A DNA stretch of 64,000 nt from DCFW01 sp963790715 (lineage in GTDB: Bacteria > Bacteroidota > Bacteroidia > Bacteroidales > Bacteroidaceae): assembly GCA_963790715.1 (NCBI GenBank), contig CAWBPN010000018.1, forward strand, positions 806,001 to 870,000. Reading direction: 5' to 3'. The notes under the pieces are model-generated. The model did no database searches. It was not told the DNA's origin and saw only the letters and a program-made list of their open reading frames with translations. Shown in pieces: positions 45,611 to 54,668 of this stretch. Position numbers and translations under genes: made by a program. Positions within the stretch are counted from its first letter, which is position 1, and each line of letters starts with the position of its first letter.

Positions 45611-46523
45611 TTTCAACGGCTTAACCACAGCTTTGAATGCTTTAAACATTCATAAACACATAGTAGCAATTTGTGCTTCGGATCCGCATACGCAATATGC
45701 CGTTCAACGCGCTGTTCGCGAAGGGTTTGCCTCCTTTACGCTCATAGGCAACAAAGACTTCTTAAAACCGTATGAATCTGAACTGAATTTGATAAAGGAC
45801 AAAATAGAAATCATCGACATCAAATCGGCTGATGAAGCGGCATGGGCTGCCGTACGTATGATACGTGCAGGCAAAGCGGATGTATTAATGAAAGGCATTA
45901 TCAATACCGGTAATTTGCTGCATATCATCCTTGATCGTAAAGAAGGACTAATGCTGCACGACCATGTACTTTCGCATGTAGCAGTCGTAAAGATTCCGAC
46001 ATACAACAAATTACTTTTTGTAACCGATACCGCTGTAATCCCCAAGCCGTCATACAGTCAATTCATAGCCGAAATAAACTATGCCATTGGCATATGCAGC
46101 CGTTTCGGAATAGAGAAACCTCGTATTTCTTTGCTGCATTGCGTTGAAAAAGTTAACAGTAAATTTCCGTACACAATGGACTATAAAGAATTAATTGCCA
46201 AAGCAAATCGCGGCGAATTCGGAGATGTAATTATGGACGGACCTCTTGACTTGTCTATTTCATGCAGTAAGGAGGCGGCAAATATAAAAAGAGTGGAATC
46301 TCCTATCAACGGAGAAGCCGACATACTTATATTCCCAAATATTGAAAGCGGAAACATCTTTTACAAAAGTGTGGCGCTTTTCGCCAAAGCAGAGATGGCC
46401 GGAACATTACAAGGTACTGCCTGTCCTGTTATAGTCACATCACGCGGAGATAGCAAAGAAACTAAATATTACAGCCTTGCAATGGCTTGCTTAACATCAC
46501 AAAAATATGAAATCAATTATTAA
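45594..46523 (+). CDS. Phosphate butyryl/acetyltransferase family protein (Ptb-like)
   Basis: This 309-residue protein belongs to the phosphotransacylase family, which swaps CoA and phosphate on an acyl group. It matches the short Ptb type: VLMKGIINTGNLLHIILD, MLHDHVLSHVAV, VTDTAVIPKPS and GEADILIFPNIESGNIFYKS. Butyryl, branched acyl or acetyl groups are possible. The usual partner, butyrate kinase (buk), is not next to it. It overlaps both neighbours by 17 bases, so it is likely read as part of the folK run. Confidence 0.88.
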   Translation: MNPINNFNGLTTALNALNIHKHIVAICASDPHTQYAVQRAVREGFASFTLIGNKDFLKPYESELNLIKDKIEIIDIKSADEAAWAAVRMIRAGKADVLMKGIINTGNLLHIILDRKEGLMLHDHVLSHVAVVKIPTYNKLLFVTDTAVIPKPSYSQFIAEINYAIGICSRFGIEKPRISLLHCVEKVNSKFPYTMDYKELIAKANRGEFGDVIMDGPLDLSISCSKEAANIKRVESPINGEADILIFPNIESGNIFYKSVALFAKAEMAGTLQGTACPVIVTSRGDSKETKYYSLAMACLTSQKYEINY

Positions 46524-47577
46524 AACTTTATTTATCATGGCTACAACATTAACTTGCAGCACCGGAGGAATGGATGCACAACCTAACAATGCATCCAACA
46601 TGCAACAAAACAATGCTTTCACAAACATGATTTCGGCTGCCATCAAAGCTCCATCAGGCCATAACACACAACCATGGAGATTTAAGATAGGTGATAATTA
46701 TATAGATGTGTTACCTGACTTATCGGCAACGCTTAATGTCGTTGACAGTGATCGTCGCGAGTTATACATTTCATTAGGTACCGCTGTTGAAAACCTATGC
46801 ATTGCCGCCACGCACGAAAGTTATACGGCACAACCGGAGATACTAAAGGACAGTAGCTTCTATTACGTTCATATAGCTCTATCACATTCAGAAGATATAA
46901 AGGAATCTCCATTATATGCATCAATAGCCAAACGACAAACCAATCGCAGCATTTACAAAAAACGGACAATCACTCCCGATACGATTGCCTTATTACAACA
47001 AGTAACACCTGAACAAGGCATACATTTTTACTTTTATGCGAACGGAACAGAAACATTCAACTGGCTCACCAATGAAATATACAAAGGAAACGGTATACAG
47101 ATGGGCAACCCCAAGTTTAAAGAAGAATTGTTGAATTGGATGCGTTTCAACAAAGGACAAGCCGAAAAGCAAGGCAACGGACTATATACTTCTGCCATGG
47201 GTGCGCCAAGTCTACCATCAGCAATAGCCAAGCCTATCGTCAAGTCTTTCTTAAATCCTAAAGCACAAAATAAATCCGATAAAAAGAAGATAGAATCCTC
47301 ATCGCACTTAATGCTTATCACTGCCGATAACAACAATTCTCAATCATGGATAGCAGTAGGGCGTTCACTCGAACGCTTAATACTGACAACAACAAAACAG
47401 GGAATCGTCAATGCATACGAGAATCAACCCTGCGAGCTAAACATTCTTTCGGAGGAATTAAGGTCGCAAATGAAAGATATTCACAACGAATATCCCGATA
47501 TATTGCTACGACTTGGATATAGCAAACCAATGCCTTACTCTCCTCGTCGTGATATAAACAGTTTTATTATTAACTGA
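46507..47577 (+). CDS. Acg-like nitroreductase-family protein
   Basis: This 356-residue protein has a weak export signal (MKSIIKTLFIMATTLTCS) and an Acg/nitroreductase-type body. Signs are AIKAPSGHNTQPWRFKI and RELYISLGTAVENLCIAA near the N-terminus and the C-terminal SQSWIAVGRSLERLILTTTKQGI. Members are flavin-binding-like proteins, some of which sequester rather than reduce with FMN; activity is uncertain. It closes the long plus-strand run; no clear terminator follows. Confidence 0.78.
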   Translation: MKSIIKTLFIMATTLTCSTGGMDAQPNNASNMQQNNAFTNMISAAIKAPSGHNTQPWRFKIGDNYIDVLPDLSATLNVVDSDRRELYISLGTAVENLCIAATHESYTAQPEILKDSSFYYVHIALSHSEDIKESPLYASIAKRQTNRSIYKKRTITPDTIALLQQVTPEQGIHFYFYANGTETFNWLTNEIYKGNGIQMGNPKFKEELLNWMRFNKGQAEKQGNGLYTSAMGAPSLPSAIAKPIVKSFLNPKAQNKSDKKKIESSSHLMLITADNNNSQSWIAVGRSLERLILTTTKQGIVNAYENQPCELNILSEELRSQMKDIHNEYPDILLRLGYSKPMPYSPRRDINSFIIN

Positions 47578-47740
47578 ACTGAACCTGTTGGCGGAATTAA
47601 ATCATCGCATATTTAACTTTGCCAATAAATTGTAGATAGAAATAACAGAATAATAAAGACACTTACATTCTTCAAAAAATGTATATGGATTAGGGTTTTA
47701 CTAATTAAGACCATTCATTCACATTTTTTGAGCAAAATCC

Positions 47741-47782
47741 TATTGCATATCTTCTATGATATATTGCACGTATTTGATCAAG
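47741..47782. repeat. Two 21-bp-spaced half-sites upstream of pump 1
   Basis: TATTGCA begins at 47741 and again at 47762, exactly 21 bases apart; over the full 21 positions 13 agree. This is AraC-type spacing, but at about -75 to -115 relative to the box at 47854. Confidence 0.4.
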
Positions 47783-47853
47783 CCTTGAATTCTTATAGTT
47801 AAATAATATTATAATATGAGGTTCATAGGGTTACAACCAATACTAAATTAGCT

Positions 47854-47861
47854 TACATTTG
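47854..47861 (+). promoter_or_regulatory. -7 promoter box for pump 1
   Basis: TACATTTG (TAnnTTTG) lies 187 bases before the tolC-like ATG and 43 bases before the small leader ORF. No better box lies nearer to the pump genes. Confidence 0.5.
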
Positions 47862-47903
47862 CACAGGTTTTAAGCCTCGCCTAAGGGACGATCAAGAATA
47901 AGT

Positions 47904-47990
47904 ATGATTACAGCATTACATTTATTTTCATTAACGTATAAGAATAAGTTGCAAAAATTTCATTCATGGGGAGTAGAAGCAACCAGTTAA
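47904..47990 (+). CDS. Possible 28-residue leader peptide of pump 1
   Basis: An ATG at normal distance from the -7 box opens a 28-codon frame ending in TAA at 47990, 57 bases before the TolC-like gene. The peptide starts MITALHLFSLTYKNKL and ends FHSWGVEATS, with ordinary amino-acid composition and no rare-codon run. It could act as a translated leader controlling the drug pump, or be chance. I do not recognise it. Confidence 0.3.
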   Translation: MITALHLFSLTYKNKLQKFHSWGVEATS

Positions 47991-48047
47991 TTTTTAAGTA
48001 GACTTTTGTAGATAATATCCAATTATTTTTTAATAAATCACTTATTT

Positions 48048-49367
48048 ATGAGTAAATCATTAGAACTTATAATGACTATTATTTTGTCGTTATGTGTCCG
48101 ACAGGCATATGCCCAAGATAGCTCTCGCTATACTTTAGGCATTGATGAAATGTTTCGTTTAGCAGATGAAAACAGTAAAAGTATCCGTATTTTCAATACG
48201 GGCATTGAACAAGCAAAAGAAGGTATAGAAGTTGCCAAAAACAACCAGTTACCAAGTATTGATGTGGGACTTTCAGCCAGCTATTTGGGAAATGCCTATA
48301 TCATGGATCGAGATTTTTCAAATGGCATCAAGGGTGAAATGCCTCACTATGGTAATAGTTTGTCAATAGAAGCATCACAAGTTATTTATGCCGGAGGAGC
48401 AATCTCAAGCGGAATAGCCATAGCCGAACTTCAGCAAAAATTAGCAGAATTGGAAAAAGCAAATGATCAGCAGGATATTCGTTTTCTTTTGATTGATTAT
48501 TATTTAGAACTATACAAACTAAATAACCAAGCGATAGTGTATAAAAAGAATATAGAACAAACCAAAAAACTTGTACATGATATTCAGGCCAAACAAAAAG
48601 AAGGTACAGCTTTACAAAACGACATTACACGCTATGAGTTACAGTTAAAAAATATAGAATTGGCACTCTCCAAAGTAAACAATAATCAATCAATAATTAA
48701 TCACCAACTGATTACTGTGCTGGGATTAGCCAAAGGAACAGTAATCGTTCCTGATACAACAATATTGCAAAAAGGATATAATTTATCCGGGGAAAACGAT
48801 TGGCAAAAAATGGCATCCTCTTCATTGCCTGTATTAAAGCAATCAGCCATAGATATAGATATAAGTAAGCAACAGGAAAAGATAGAAAAATCCGAGAAAC
48901 TCCCACATATTTCTCTAATTGCTGCCAATCATCTTGATGGACCCATTACCTTTGAGATACCTGTCATCAATAAGAATTTAAATTATTGGTATATAGGAGT
49001 TGGGGTAAAATATAACATCGCATCTCTTTACAAAACAAATAATAAATATAGACAGGCACAACTTGCAACACGTCGCGCTCAAGAAGAATTATTACTGGCA
49101 CAAGACAGAGCAGAGAATGAAGTACAAGCAGACTATACCTATTATCAAGAATCCTTTACCGAACTTGACACACAAGAGAAAAGCCTGGAATTGGCAACCC
49201 AGAACTATAAAGTGATCAATAATCGCTATCTAAATGATTTAGCACTAATCACCGATATGTTGGATGCAAGCAATTCAAAACTAAGTGCAGAATTGCAAGT
49301 TGTGAATGCTCGAATTAATATTATTTTCAATTATTATAAGCTGAAAAAAGCTACAGGAAATCTATAA
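48048..49367 (+). CDS. TolC-family outer membrane efflux protein (pump 1)
   Basis: This 439-residue protein has a signal-like N-terminus (ending RQAYA-QDS) and two OEP repeats of long coiled-coil helices (for example SKSIRIFNTGIEQAKEGIEV and the C-terminal ELDTQEKSLELATQNYKVI). It should form the outer membrane channel of the tripartite pump encoded by the next two genes. The C-terminal YLNDLALITDMLDASNSKL helix is typical for the family. Confidence 0.92.
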   Translation: MSKSLELIMTIILSLCVRQAYAQDSSRYTLGIDEMFRLADENSKSIRIFNTGIEQAKEGIEVAKNNQLPSIDVGLSASYLGNAYIMDRDFSNGIKGEMPHYGNSLSIEASQVIYAGGAISSGIAIAELQQKLAELEKANDQQDIRFLLIDYYLELYKLNNQAIVYKKNIEQTKKLVHDIQAKQKEGTALQNDITRYELQLKNIELALSKVNNNQSIINHQLITVLGLAKGTVIVPDTTILQKGYNLSGENDWQKMASSSLPVLKQSAIDIDISKQQEKIEKSEKLPHISLIAANHLDGPITFEIPVINKNLNYWYIGVGVKYNIASLYKTNNKYRQAQLATRRAQEELLLAQDRAENEVQADYTYYQESFTELDTQEKSLELATQNYKVINNRYLNDLALITDMLDASNSKLSAELQVVNARINIIFNYYKLKKATGNL

Positions 49368-49392
49368 AAATAAATCAATAAAAATCACAAAA

Positions 49393-50427
49393 ATGGATCA
49401 TAAAAGAAAAAAGTTAATTAATAATATTGTTATTGTATTAATACTTGTCTGTGGAATCACTTGGGTGTGTTCACGATTCGTTCATCTCGGAAATGTAGAA
49501 TATACGGATAATGCACAAGTAAGACAATTAATTGTACCTGTAAACTCACGAGTTCAGGGATTTATAAAGAAAATTTGTTTCGAAGATAACCAATACGTTC
49601 ACAAAGGTGATACTTTGGTTTTAATTGAAGATACTGAATTCCGTTTCAAATTAGCACAGGCGGAAGCTGACTATCAAAACGCTATATCAGGTAAAACAGC
49701 AATGTCTTCAACTATTAGCACAACACAAAACAATATTTCAGTATCAGATGCAGGCATTCAAGAAGCTAAGATACGCTTGGACAATGCCGAACGTGAATAT
49801 AATCGTTATAAGAACCTGTTAGGGCAAGGCGCAGTTACTAAACAGCAATATGACAACATCAAAACAGATTATGACGCATCTAAAGCCCGATATGAATTAT
49901 TAGTTCGTCAAAAGCGATCAACTTCACTTGTCAAACAAGAACAAACACATCAATTAGGACAAAACACCGCAGGGATCAAGCTGGCAAAAGCTGCATTGGG
50001 ATTGGCAAGATTAAACCTTTCCTACACTGTTATCACAGCTCCTTGCAACGGAATAACCGGGCGAAAAAACATACAAGAGGGGATGTTAATTCAACCGGGA
50101 CAATCATTAGTCGATTTAGTTGATGAAAACGATAAATGGATTATGGCTAATTACAAAGAAACTCAAACCGCAAATATACGTGACGGACAAGCGGTTGATA
50201 TTAAAGTAGATGCCGTTCCGAATGTTGTTTTTAAAGGGACAGTAGAATCTCTTGCACAAGCTACAGGGGCAAGTTTCTCTCTTTTCCCACAAGACAATTC
50301 AGCAGGGAACTTTGTAAAAGTAGAGCAGAGGATACCTATACGAATTAGATTTTCTCACGCGAATAAACCCTATTATTTAAAACGTCTTCGTAGCGGTATG
50401 AATGTTGAATGTGAGGTAAAATATTAA
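49393..50427 (+). CDS. HlyD/EmrA-family membrane fusion protein (pump 1)
   Basis: This 344-residue adaptor has one N-terminal membrane helix (about 12-28), then EYTDNAQVRQLIVPVNSRV (lipoyl half-domain), a coiled-coil hairpin (about 75-205) and the second lipoyl half VITAPCNGITGRKNIQEGM. The C-terminal SAGNFVKVEQRIPIRI is an EmrA hallmark. It links the MFS transporter in the inner membrane to the TolC channel. Confidence 0.94.
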   Translation: MDHKRKKLINNIVIVLILVCGITWVCSRFVHLGNVEYTDNAQVRQLIVPVNSRVQGFIKKICFEDNQYVHKGDTLVLIEDTEFRFKLAQAEADYQNAISGKTAMSSTISTTQNNISVSDAGIQEAKIRLDNAEREYNRYKNLLGQGAVTKQQYDNIKTDYDASKARYELLVRQKRSTSLVKQEQTHQLGQNTAGIKLAKAALGLARLNLSYTVITAPCNGITGRKNIQEGMLIQPGQSLVDLVDENDKWIMANYKETQTANIRDGQAVDIKVDAVPNVVFKGTVESLAQATGASFSLFPQDNSAGNFVKVEQRIPIRIRFSHANKPYYLKRLRSGMNVECEVKY

Positions 50428-50430
50428 TTT

Positions 50431-52011
50431 ATGCATAATATCGGTACTTTTTCTATTCCTGCAATGCGACCTTTTGTACCCGAAAAGCTCAGGCCGTGGA
50501 TAATAATTGTTTTTGCTATCATTTTTCAGCTTTCAGGAGGTGTATATCTAGCTACAGTTAGTGAAATGGTTGGCTCCACAGCTTTGAGGCAAGAGGACAT
50601 AACGATGGCGGGTGCAGCCTCTTTGGTAGGCTTGGCACTAACATTCACCATCATGTTTCGGTTGAAATTTCGTTTTCCATCAAAAATAACTCTGCTTACT
50701 TGTTGTAGTGTTATTATAATATGTAATTTGATTTGCATGCATACTACTAATGTACCGATTCTTATAACAACTTGTTTTATTGCCGGAATTTTCAGAATGT
50801 GGGGAACATTTGAATGTAATTCAACTATTCAACTATGGATCACCCCTAAACGTGATCTCTCTATCTTTTTCTGTTATATTTATTTATTAGTACATGGAAT
50901 GCTTCAATTCACAGGATTAACAGCTATCTATACTTCATTCCTGTCAGAATGGGAATATATGCACTGGGTAGTTGTGGCATTATTGCTGCTGGTAATGATT
51001 ACTACCGTAATTCTATTCCGAAATTATCGCTCAATGAAGAAACTGCCACTTTTCGGAATAGATTGGTTAGGTGCTCTTCTATGGGGATTGACCGTGTTAT
51101 GCGTAATTTTTGTATGTGTATATGGAGAATACTATGATTGGTTTGATTCTGAATACATACGAATGGCAACCATCTTTGCTGCTGTGATGCTATCCATTAA
51201 CTTATGGCGTGCATCAAATATACGTCATCCGTATATTTCATTACATACATGGAAATTCAAAACAGTATACATGACATTCTTCATATACCTCATAATTTTC
51301 ATACTAATTTCACCAATGCATGTATTGGAACATACCTATATGGAGCAAATACTGGGCTACGATTCTTTGAATCTTATTTCCATGAACTGGGTATCTATCT
51401 TTGGCATCGCCACTGCCAGTTTTTTTATGTATAAAACATTTGCTCTCAGAAAATGGAGCTATAAAAGGGCAACAGTTATCGGATTTTCAGCAATTGTCTT
51501 ATATCTAATAATATTTTATTTTCTAGTAGATTATAATTTACCGAAAGAGGCCTTGATTTTGCCTATATTCTTGCGAAACTTTGGTTATGTGGTCATTTCT
51601 ATTTGCTTCATTACAGCATTGTCGCAAGTTCCTTTTAAATACTTTTGGGAGGCATTGACTATACAAGCTTTCGTTGATGCATGCTTCGGTGAATTCTTCG
51701 GTGCAGCCATATTGGGACGTGCATTAAAATTTGTAATGGCAAAAAACACAATGCTTTTAGGTTCAAATTTGGACAATGTAAATACATTTGCTAACCAATT
51801 ACCAAAAGGTAAACTATATGAAGCCCTTCAAAAGCAGGCTTTTATGGTCTCAATGAAAGAATTGTATGGTTGGCTTGTCATATTAGGCCTATTTTGCCTC
51901 ATGGCATTTCTATTAAAAGAAAGCTCATTACGTCCCAAATTTGCAATACATCCGAAATTCAGAACCATTCGACGATCCATCAAACACGAATTGAGAGAGA
52001 AAACAAATTAA
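50431..52011 (+). CDS. MFS efflux transporter (EmrB-like partner of pump 1)
   Basis: This 526-residue inner-membrane protein has about 14 membrane segments, fitting the DHA2-type size. Family motifs are diverged: the first loop reads MFRLKFRFPSKITLL rather than a standard motif A. It starts 3 bases after the EmrA-like gene, so it is the pump's transporter. The substrate is unknown; EmrB-type pumps export hydrophobic drugs, fatty acids or bile acids by proton exchange. It ends before a 19-codon ORF and a strong terminator. Confidence 0.88.
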   Translation: MHNIGTFSIPAMRPFVPEKLRPWIIIVFAIIFQLSGGVYLATVSEMVGSTALRQEDITMAGAASLVGLALTFTIMFRLKFRFPSKITLLTCCSVIIICNLICMHTTNVPILITTCFIAGIFRMWGTFECNSTIQLWITPKRDLSIFFCYIYLLVHGMLQFTGLTAIYTSFLSEWEYMHWVVVALLLLVMITTVILFRNYRSMKKLPLFGIDWLGALLWGLTVLCVIFVCVYGEYYDWFDSEYIRMATIFAAVMLSINLWRASNIRHPYISLHTWKFKTVYMTFFIYLIIFILISPMHVLEHTYMEQILGYDSLNLISMNWVSIFGIATASFFMYKTFALRKWSYKRATVIGFSAIVLYLIIFYFLVDYNLPKEALILPIFLRNFGYVVISICFITALSQVPFKYFWEALTIQAFVDACFGEFFGAAILGRALKFVMAKNTMLLGSNLDNVNTFANQLPKGKLYEALQKQAFMVSMKELYGWLVILGLFCLMAFLLKESSLRPKFAIHPKFRTIRRSIKHELREKTN

Positions 52012-52013
52012 AT

Positions 52014-52073
52014 ATGGCAGACAGCAAAACAGTATCTAGTTATATACAAACTATACGATTATCAAGACTCTAA
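52014..52073 (+). CDS. Possible 19-residue ORF at the end of the pump 1 operon
   Basis: It starts 2 bases after the transporter stop and ends 10 bases before the terminator stem (MADSKTVSSYIQTIRLSRL). Position suggests translation by re-initiation; there is no other support and no known match. Confidence 0.2.
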   Translation: MADSKTVSSYIQTIRLSRL

Positions 52074-52083
52074 TAACAGATAG

Positions 52084-52120
52084 CCACACAAACTATATAA
52101 TATCGTTTGTGTGGTTTTTT
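52084..52120 (+). terminator. Rho-independent terminator of pump 1
   Basis: CCACACAAAC (52084-52093) pairs perfectly with GTTTGTGTGG (52105-52114) around an 11-base loop and is followed by six T residues. Confidence 0.93.
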
Positions 52121-52216
52121 GACACTCATGAAATCACATTATTACGTTGCTTATATGGCCTTAAAAGCCATTAGTGACGTTTTTTATTGCCATTTATATA
52201 GCGTTTAATGGATAAG

Positions 52217-53092
52217 TTACATTGATTCGTTGTTTTTATCTGCTATATAATAATGGATACCTTTTCTATATTCGGTAGGAGTTAGATTTGTACTATTCTT
52301 GAAAAACTTACTGAAAAACGATTGATTAGGAAAATTCAGATCATTAGCAATTTGTTGGACTGTCTTACCTGTAGATTTCAATTGCGCTTTTGCTTCGAGA
52401 ATTATGTATTTATTTATCCAGTCGTGAACGGTTTCACCGGTTGCATCCTTGACTACCGTAGACAAATACTTTGGAGATAGAAACTGATTTTCAGCATAAA
52501 AATTAACCTTATGTTCATTATGGAAATTACATCTCAACGATTTCAAGAACCTTTCGGCAATATCATTTTGCCTGTTTTTCTCCAAATTGAATAAAAGATG
52601 TTCTTGTGGTAATATATTTAGCAACCACAGAATCATGCTTGTAAATTGATGTCTTATAATATCCTTAAAAAGCTTTTGTTTATCTTGTTTTAGGCAATAT
52701 TCGATATATTGATAACTTTTTAATTGTAATTGAAAATCACCATCTTCCAAATGTATTACTAAATTCTTTTGCTTGAAATCAGTAATACCAATAAACGATG
52801 GAATATTTTCGAATATGATTTCTTCAAAAGAATTCTTGTTTATATACATTACATAACATTTAAAATCATCGGAACATATTTTTATACATGATTGCATGTT
52901 TGAATTTATTATAACATAATCACGTACCTCTAATAAATATTCGTTTAAATTCAAACCTACAGTACACGAACCTGACGTTACAAGTCCGAACATTACATAA
53001 CTATTGTTATTGCAAAGATTCTTCCATCTTTCTTTATCTGATCCGTTTAATATCTTTATTCCCATAACATATAACTCATATTGTAATATCAA
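52217..53092 (-). CDS. AraC-family transcriptional regulator (downstream of pump 2)
   Basis: This 291-residue protein has an N-terminal cupin-like sensor half and a C-terminal AraC/XylS DNA-binding domain (about 185-285). The two helix-turn-helix units are seen in KYLSTVVKDATGETVHDWIN and TVQQIANDLNFPNQSFFSKFFK followed by PTEYRKG. It starts 3 bases after the pump 2 transporter stop, so it is cotranscribed with that pump and may control either or both pumps. Confidence 0.92.
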   Translation of the reverse strand: MILQYELYVMGIKILNGSDKERWKNLCNNNSYVMFGLVTSGSCTVGLNLNEYLLEVRDYVIINSNMQSCIKICSDDFKCYVMYINKNSFEEIIFENIPSFIGITDFKQKNLVIHLEDGDFQLQLKSYQYIEYCLKQDKQKLFKDIIRHQFTSMILWLLNILPQEHLLFNLEKNRQNDIAERFLKSLRCNFHNEHKVNFYAENQFLSPKYLSTVVKDATGETVHDWINKYIILEAKAQLKSTGKTVQQIANDLNFPNQSFFSKFFKNSTNLTPTEYRKGIHYYIADKNNESM

Positions 53093-53095
53093 GAA

Positions 53096-54667
53096 TCAAT
53101 TCGCATTTTTTACGATGTCCGGCTTCTTGTTCTTCTTTAATAAAAACATAAACGGTATTGAAACGACACAAACAATTGCCAAAACACGGAATGAAGATAA
53201 ATAACTCAGTAATGAAGATTGTTGATAAATCTCACTACTGAACATTTTATAGCAAATAAGATGTGCACTGTCAACATTGTAACCCATACCTTGAAGTATA
53301 TGCGTTAAACCTGCTATAGCACCGGTGCTGTTCGGAGCATATTGCGTAATGTCCGAAGATAATAGCGCCTGATCTGCAGCTTGTGAATTACTGATATGGG
53401 TACCTATCATTGCTAACCCTACTGCACCTCCAAGCTGTTTTGCCATATTTGCAAGTCCGGCTCCTTGACCTATGTCAGCACCTTTAAGGCCTTCCAATGC
53501 CATTATTAATACAGGTAACATAAAAAGCCCTATGCCAAGTCCCCTAAATAACAGGGGGAAAAATAATCCCCACCATGATGAACCAGGCGACTGATAGCAC
53601 ATCCATGCACCGAATATAAATGTACTTATGAAACCCCATATCATCAAAGTTCGCGGACTTACTCCCTTGGCCATCATTTTCTTACTAATAGCCATTCCTA
53701 TAATTGACACAATTGTCCCCGGCACTAATGACAAACCGCTTAGCGTCGTTGTCCATCCCAAGTTTATTTGTGCCATTAAAGGAAAAGCATAAATGGCAAT
53801 ATATAGCAAAGCTCCCATAATGCCATTGAAGAAGATACCTAATGCCAAATTTCTATTTTTCATCAACTTTATATTTACAGCAGGAACCTTCACAATTAAT
53901 TCTCTTATAATAAAAGCAACTACTCCAATGGCAGCAATAATGCTGAAAGCTGTTATATTATTATCATCAAACCAATTATTCTTGTTGCCGTCTTCCAAAA
54001 CATACTGCAAACTACCTATTCCTGCAGCAAGAAAAAGGATGCCCCACCAGTCTATATTATTTCTGAGATTGGAATTCTTTTCATTTGAAACCACCATCCA
54101 AGAAGTAGTGGCCGCCATTAACCCCAAAGGTACATTTATAAAAAATATCCAATTCCACGAATAATTATCCGTGATAATTCCTCCGATTGTCGGCCCTAAT
54201 GCAGGCGCAGTTGCCACACCTATACCATAAATCATACTTGCCATACTCAACTTCTCAGGAGGAAATGACGCCACCAATATAGTTTGTGACTGAGCCATTA
54301 ATGCACCTCCACCCAACCCTTGTATACTTCGCCACAAGATTAACTGCCACAATTCAGTTGAATTGCCGCACATAAATGAAGCAAAAGTAAAGAGTAGTAT
54401 TGAAAAGGTAAAATATCTCTTTTCTCCTATAAGTTGTGATAACATTCCGCTAAGTGGTATGATAATTACGTTTGAAATGGCATAAGCGGTAGAAACCCAT
54501 GCCACGTCAGTTGTTGAAGCGCCTACACTTCCGGCAATATGTCGCAAACATACGTTTACCACAGTAACATCAACCAGCTCAAGCATTGATGCTGTAATAC
54601 ATGTCGCTACTATTACCACCCTGGTAATACCCGACGGGTATTCTCTGTTTTGTATCATTCCTTCCAT
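53096..54667 (-). CDS. DHA2-family MFS multidrug transporter, EmrB-like (pump 2)
   Basis: This 523-residue inner-membrane protein has 14 predicted membrane segments. The first helix TASMLELVDVTVVNVCLRHI matches the DHA2 motif D1 region, SGMLSQLIGEKRYF is motif A-like, and GLGGGALMAQSQTIL and GPTIGGIITDNYSWNWIFFI are antiporter motif C-like (residues about 110-185). EmrB-type pumps export hydrophobic toxins in exchange for protons. It lies 1 base after the EmrA-like gene and 3 before the AraC gene. Confidence 0.95.
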   Translation of the reverse strand: MEGMIQNREYPSGITRVVIVATCITASMLELVDVTVVNVCLRHIAGSVGASTTDVAWVSTAYAISNVIIIPLSGMLSQLIGEKRYFTFSILLFTFASFMCGNSTELWQLILWRSIQGLGGGALMAQSQTILVASFPPEKLSMASMIYGIGVATAPALGPTIGGIITDNYSWNWIFFINVPLGLMAATTSWMVVSNEKNSNLRNNIDWWGILFLAAGIGSLQYVLEDGNKNNWFDDNNITAFSIIAAIGVVAFIIRELIVKVPAVNIKLMKNRNLALGIFFNGIMGALLYIAIYAFPLMAQINLGWTTTLSGLSLVPGTIVSIIGMAISKKMMAKGVSPRTLMIWGFISTFIFGAWMCYQSPGSSWWGLFFPLLFRGLGIGLFMLPVLIMALEGLKGADIGQGAGLANMAKQLGGAVGLAMIGTHISNSQAADQALLSSDITQYAPNSTGAIAGLTHILQGMGYNVDSAHLICYKMFSSEIYQQSSLLSYLSSFRVLAIVCVVSIPFMFLLKKNKKPDIVKNAN

Positions 54668-54668
54668 A

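Larger units (their letters stand above)
47578..48047. promoter_or_regulatory. Long regulatory region ahead of efflux pump 1
   Basis: This 470-base gap holds a pair of TATTGCA half-sites 21 bases apart (47741 and 47762), a -7 box TACATTTG at 47854-47861 and a transcribed leader of about 180 bases with a 28-codon ORF (47904-47990). No terminator for the upstream gene was found. Confidence 0.55.
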
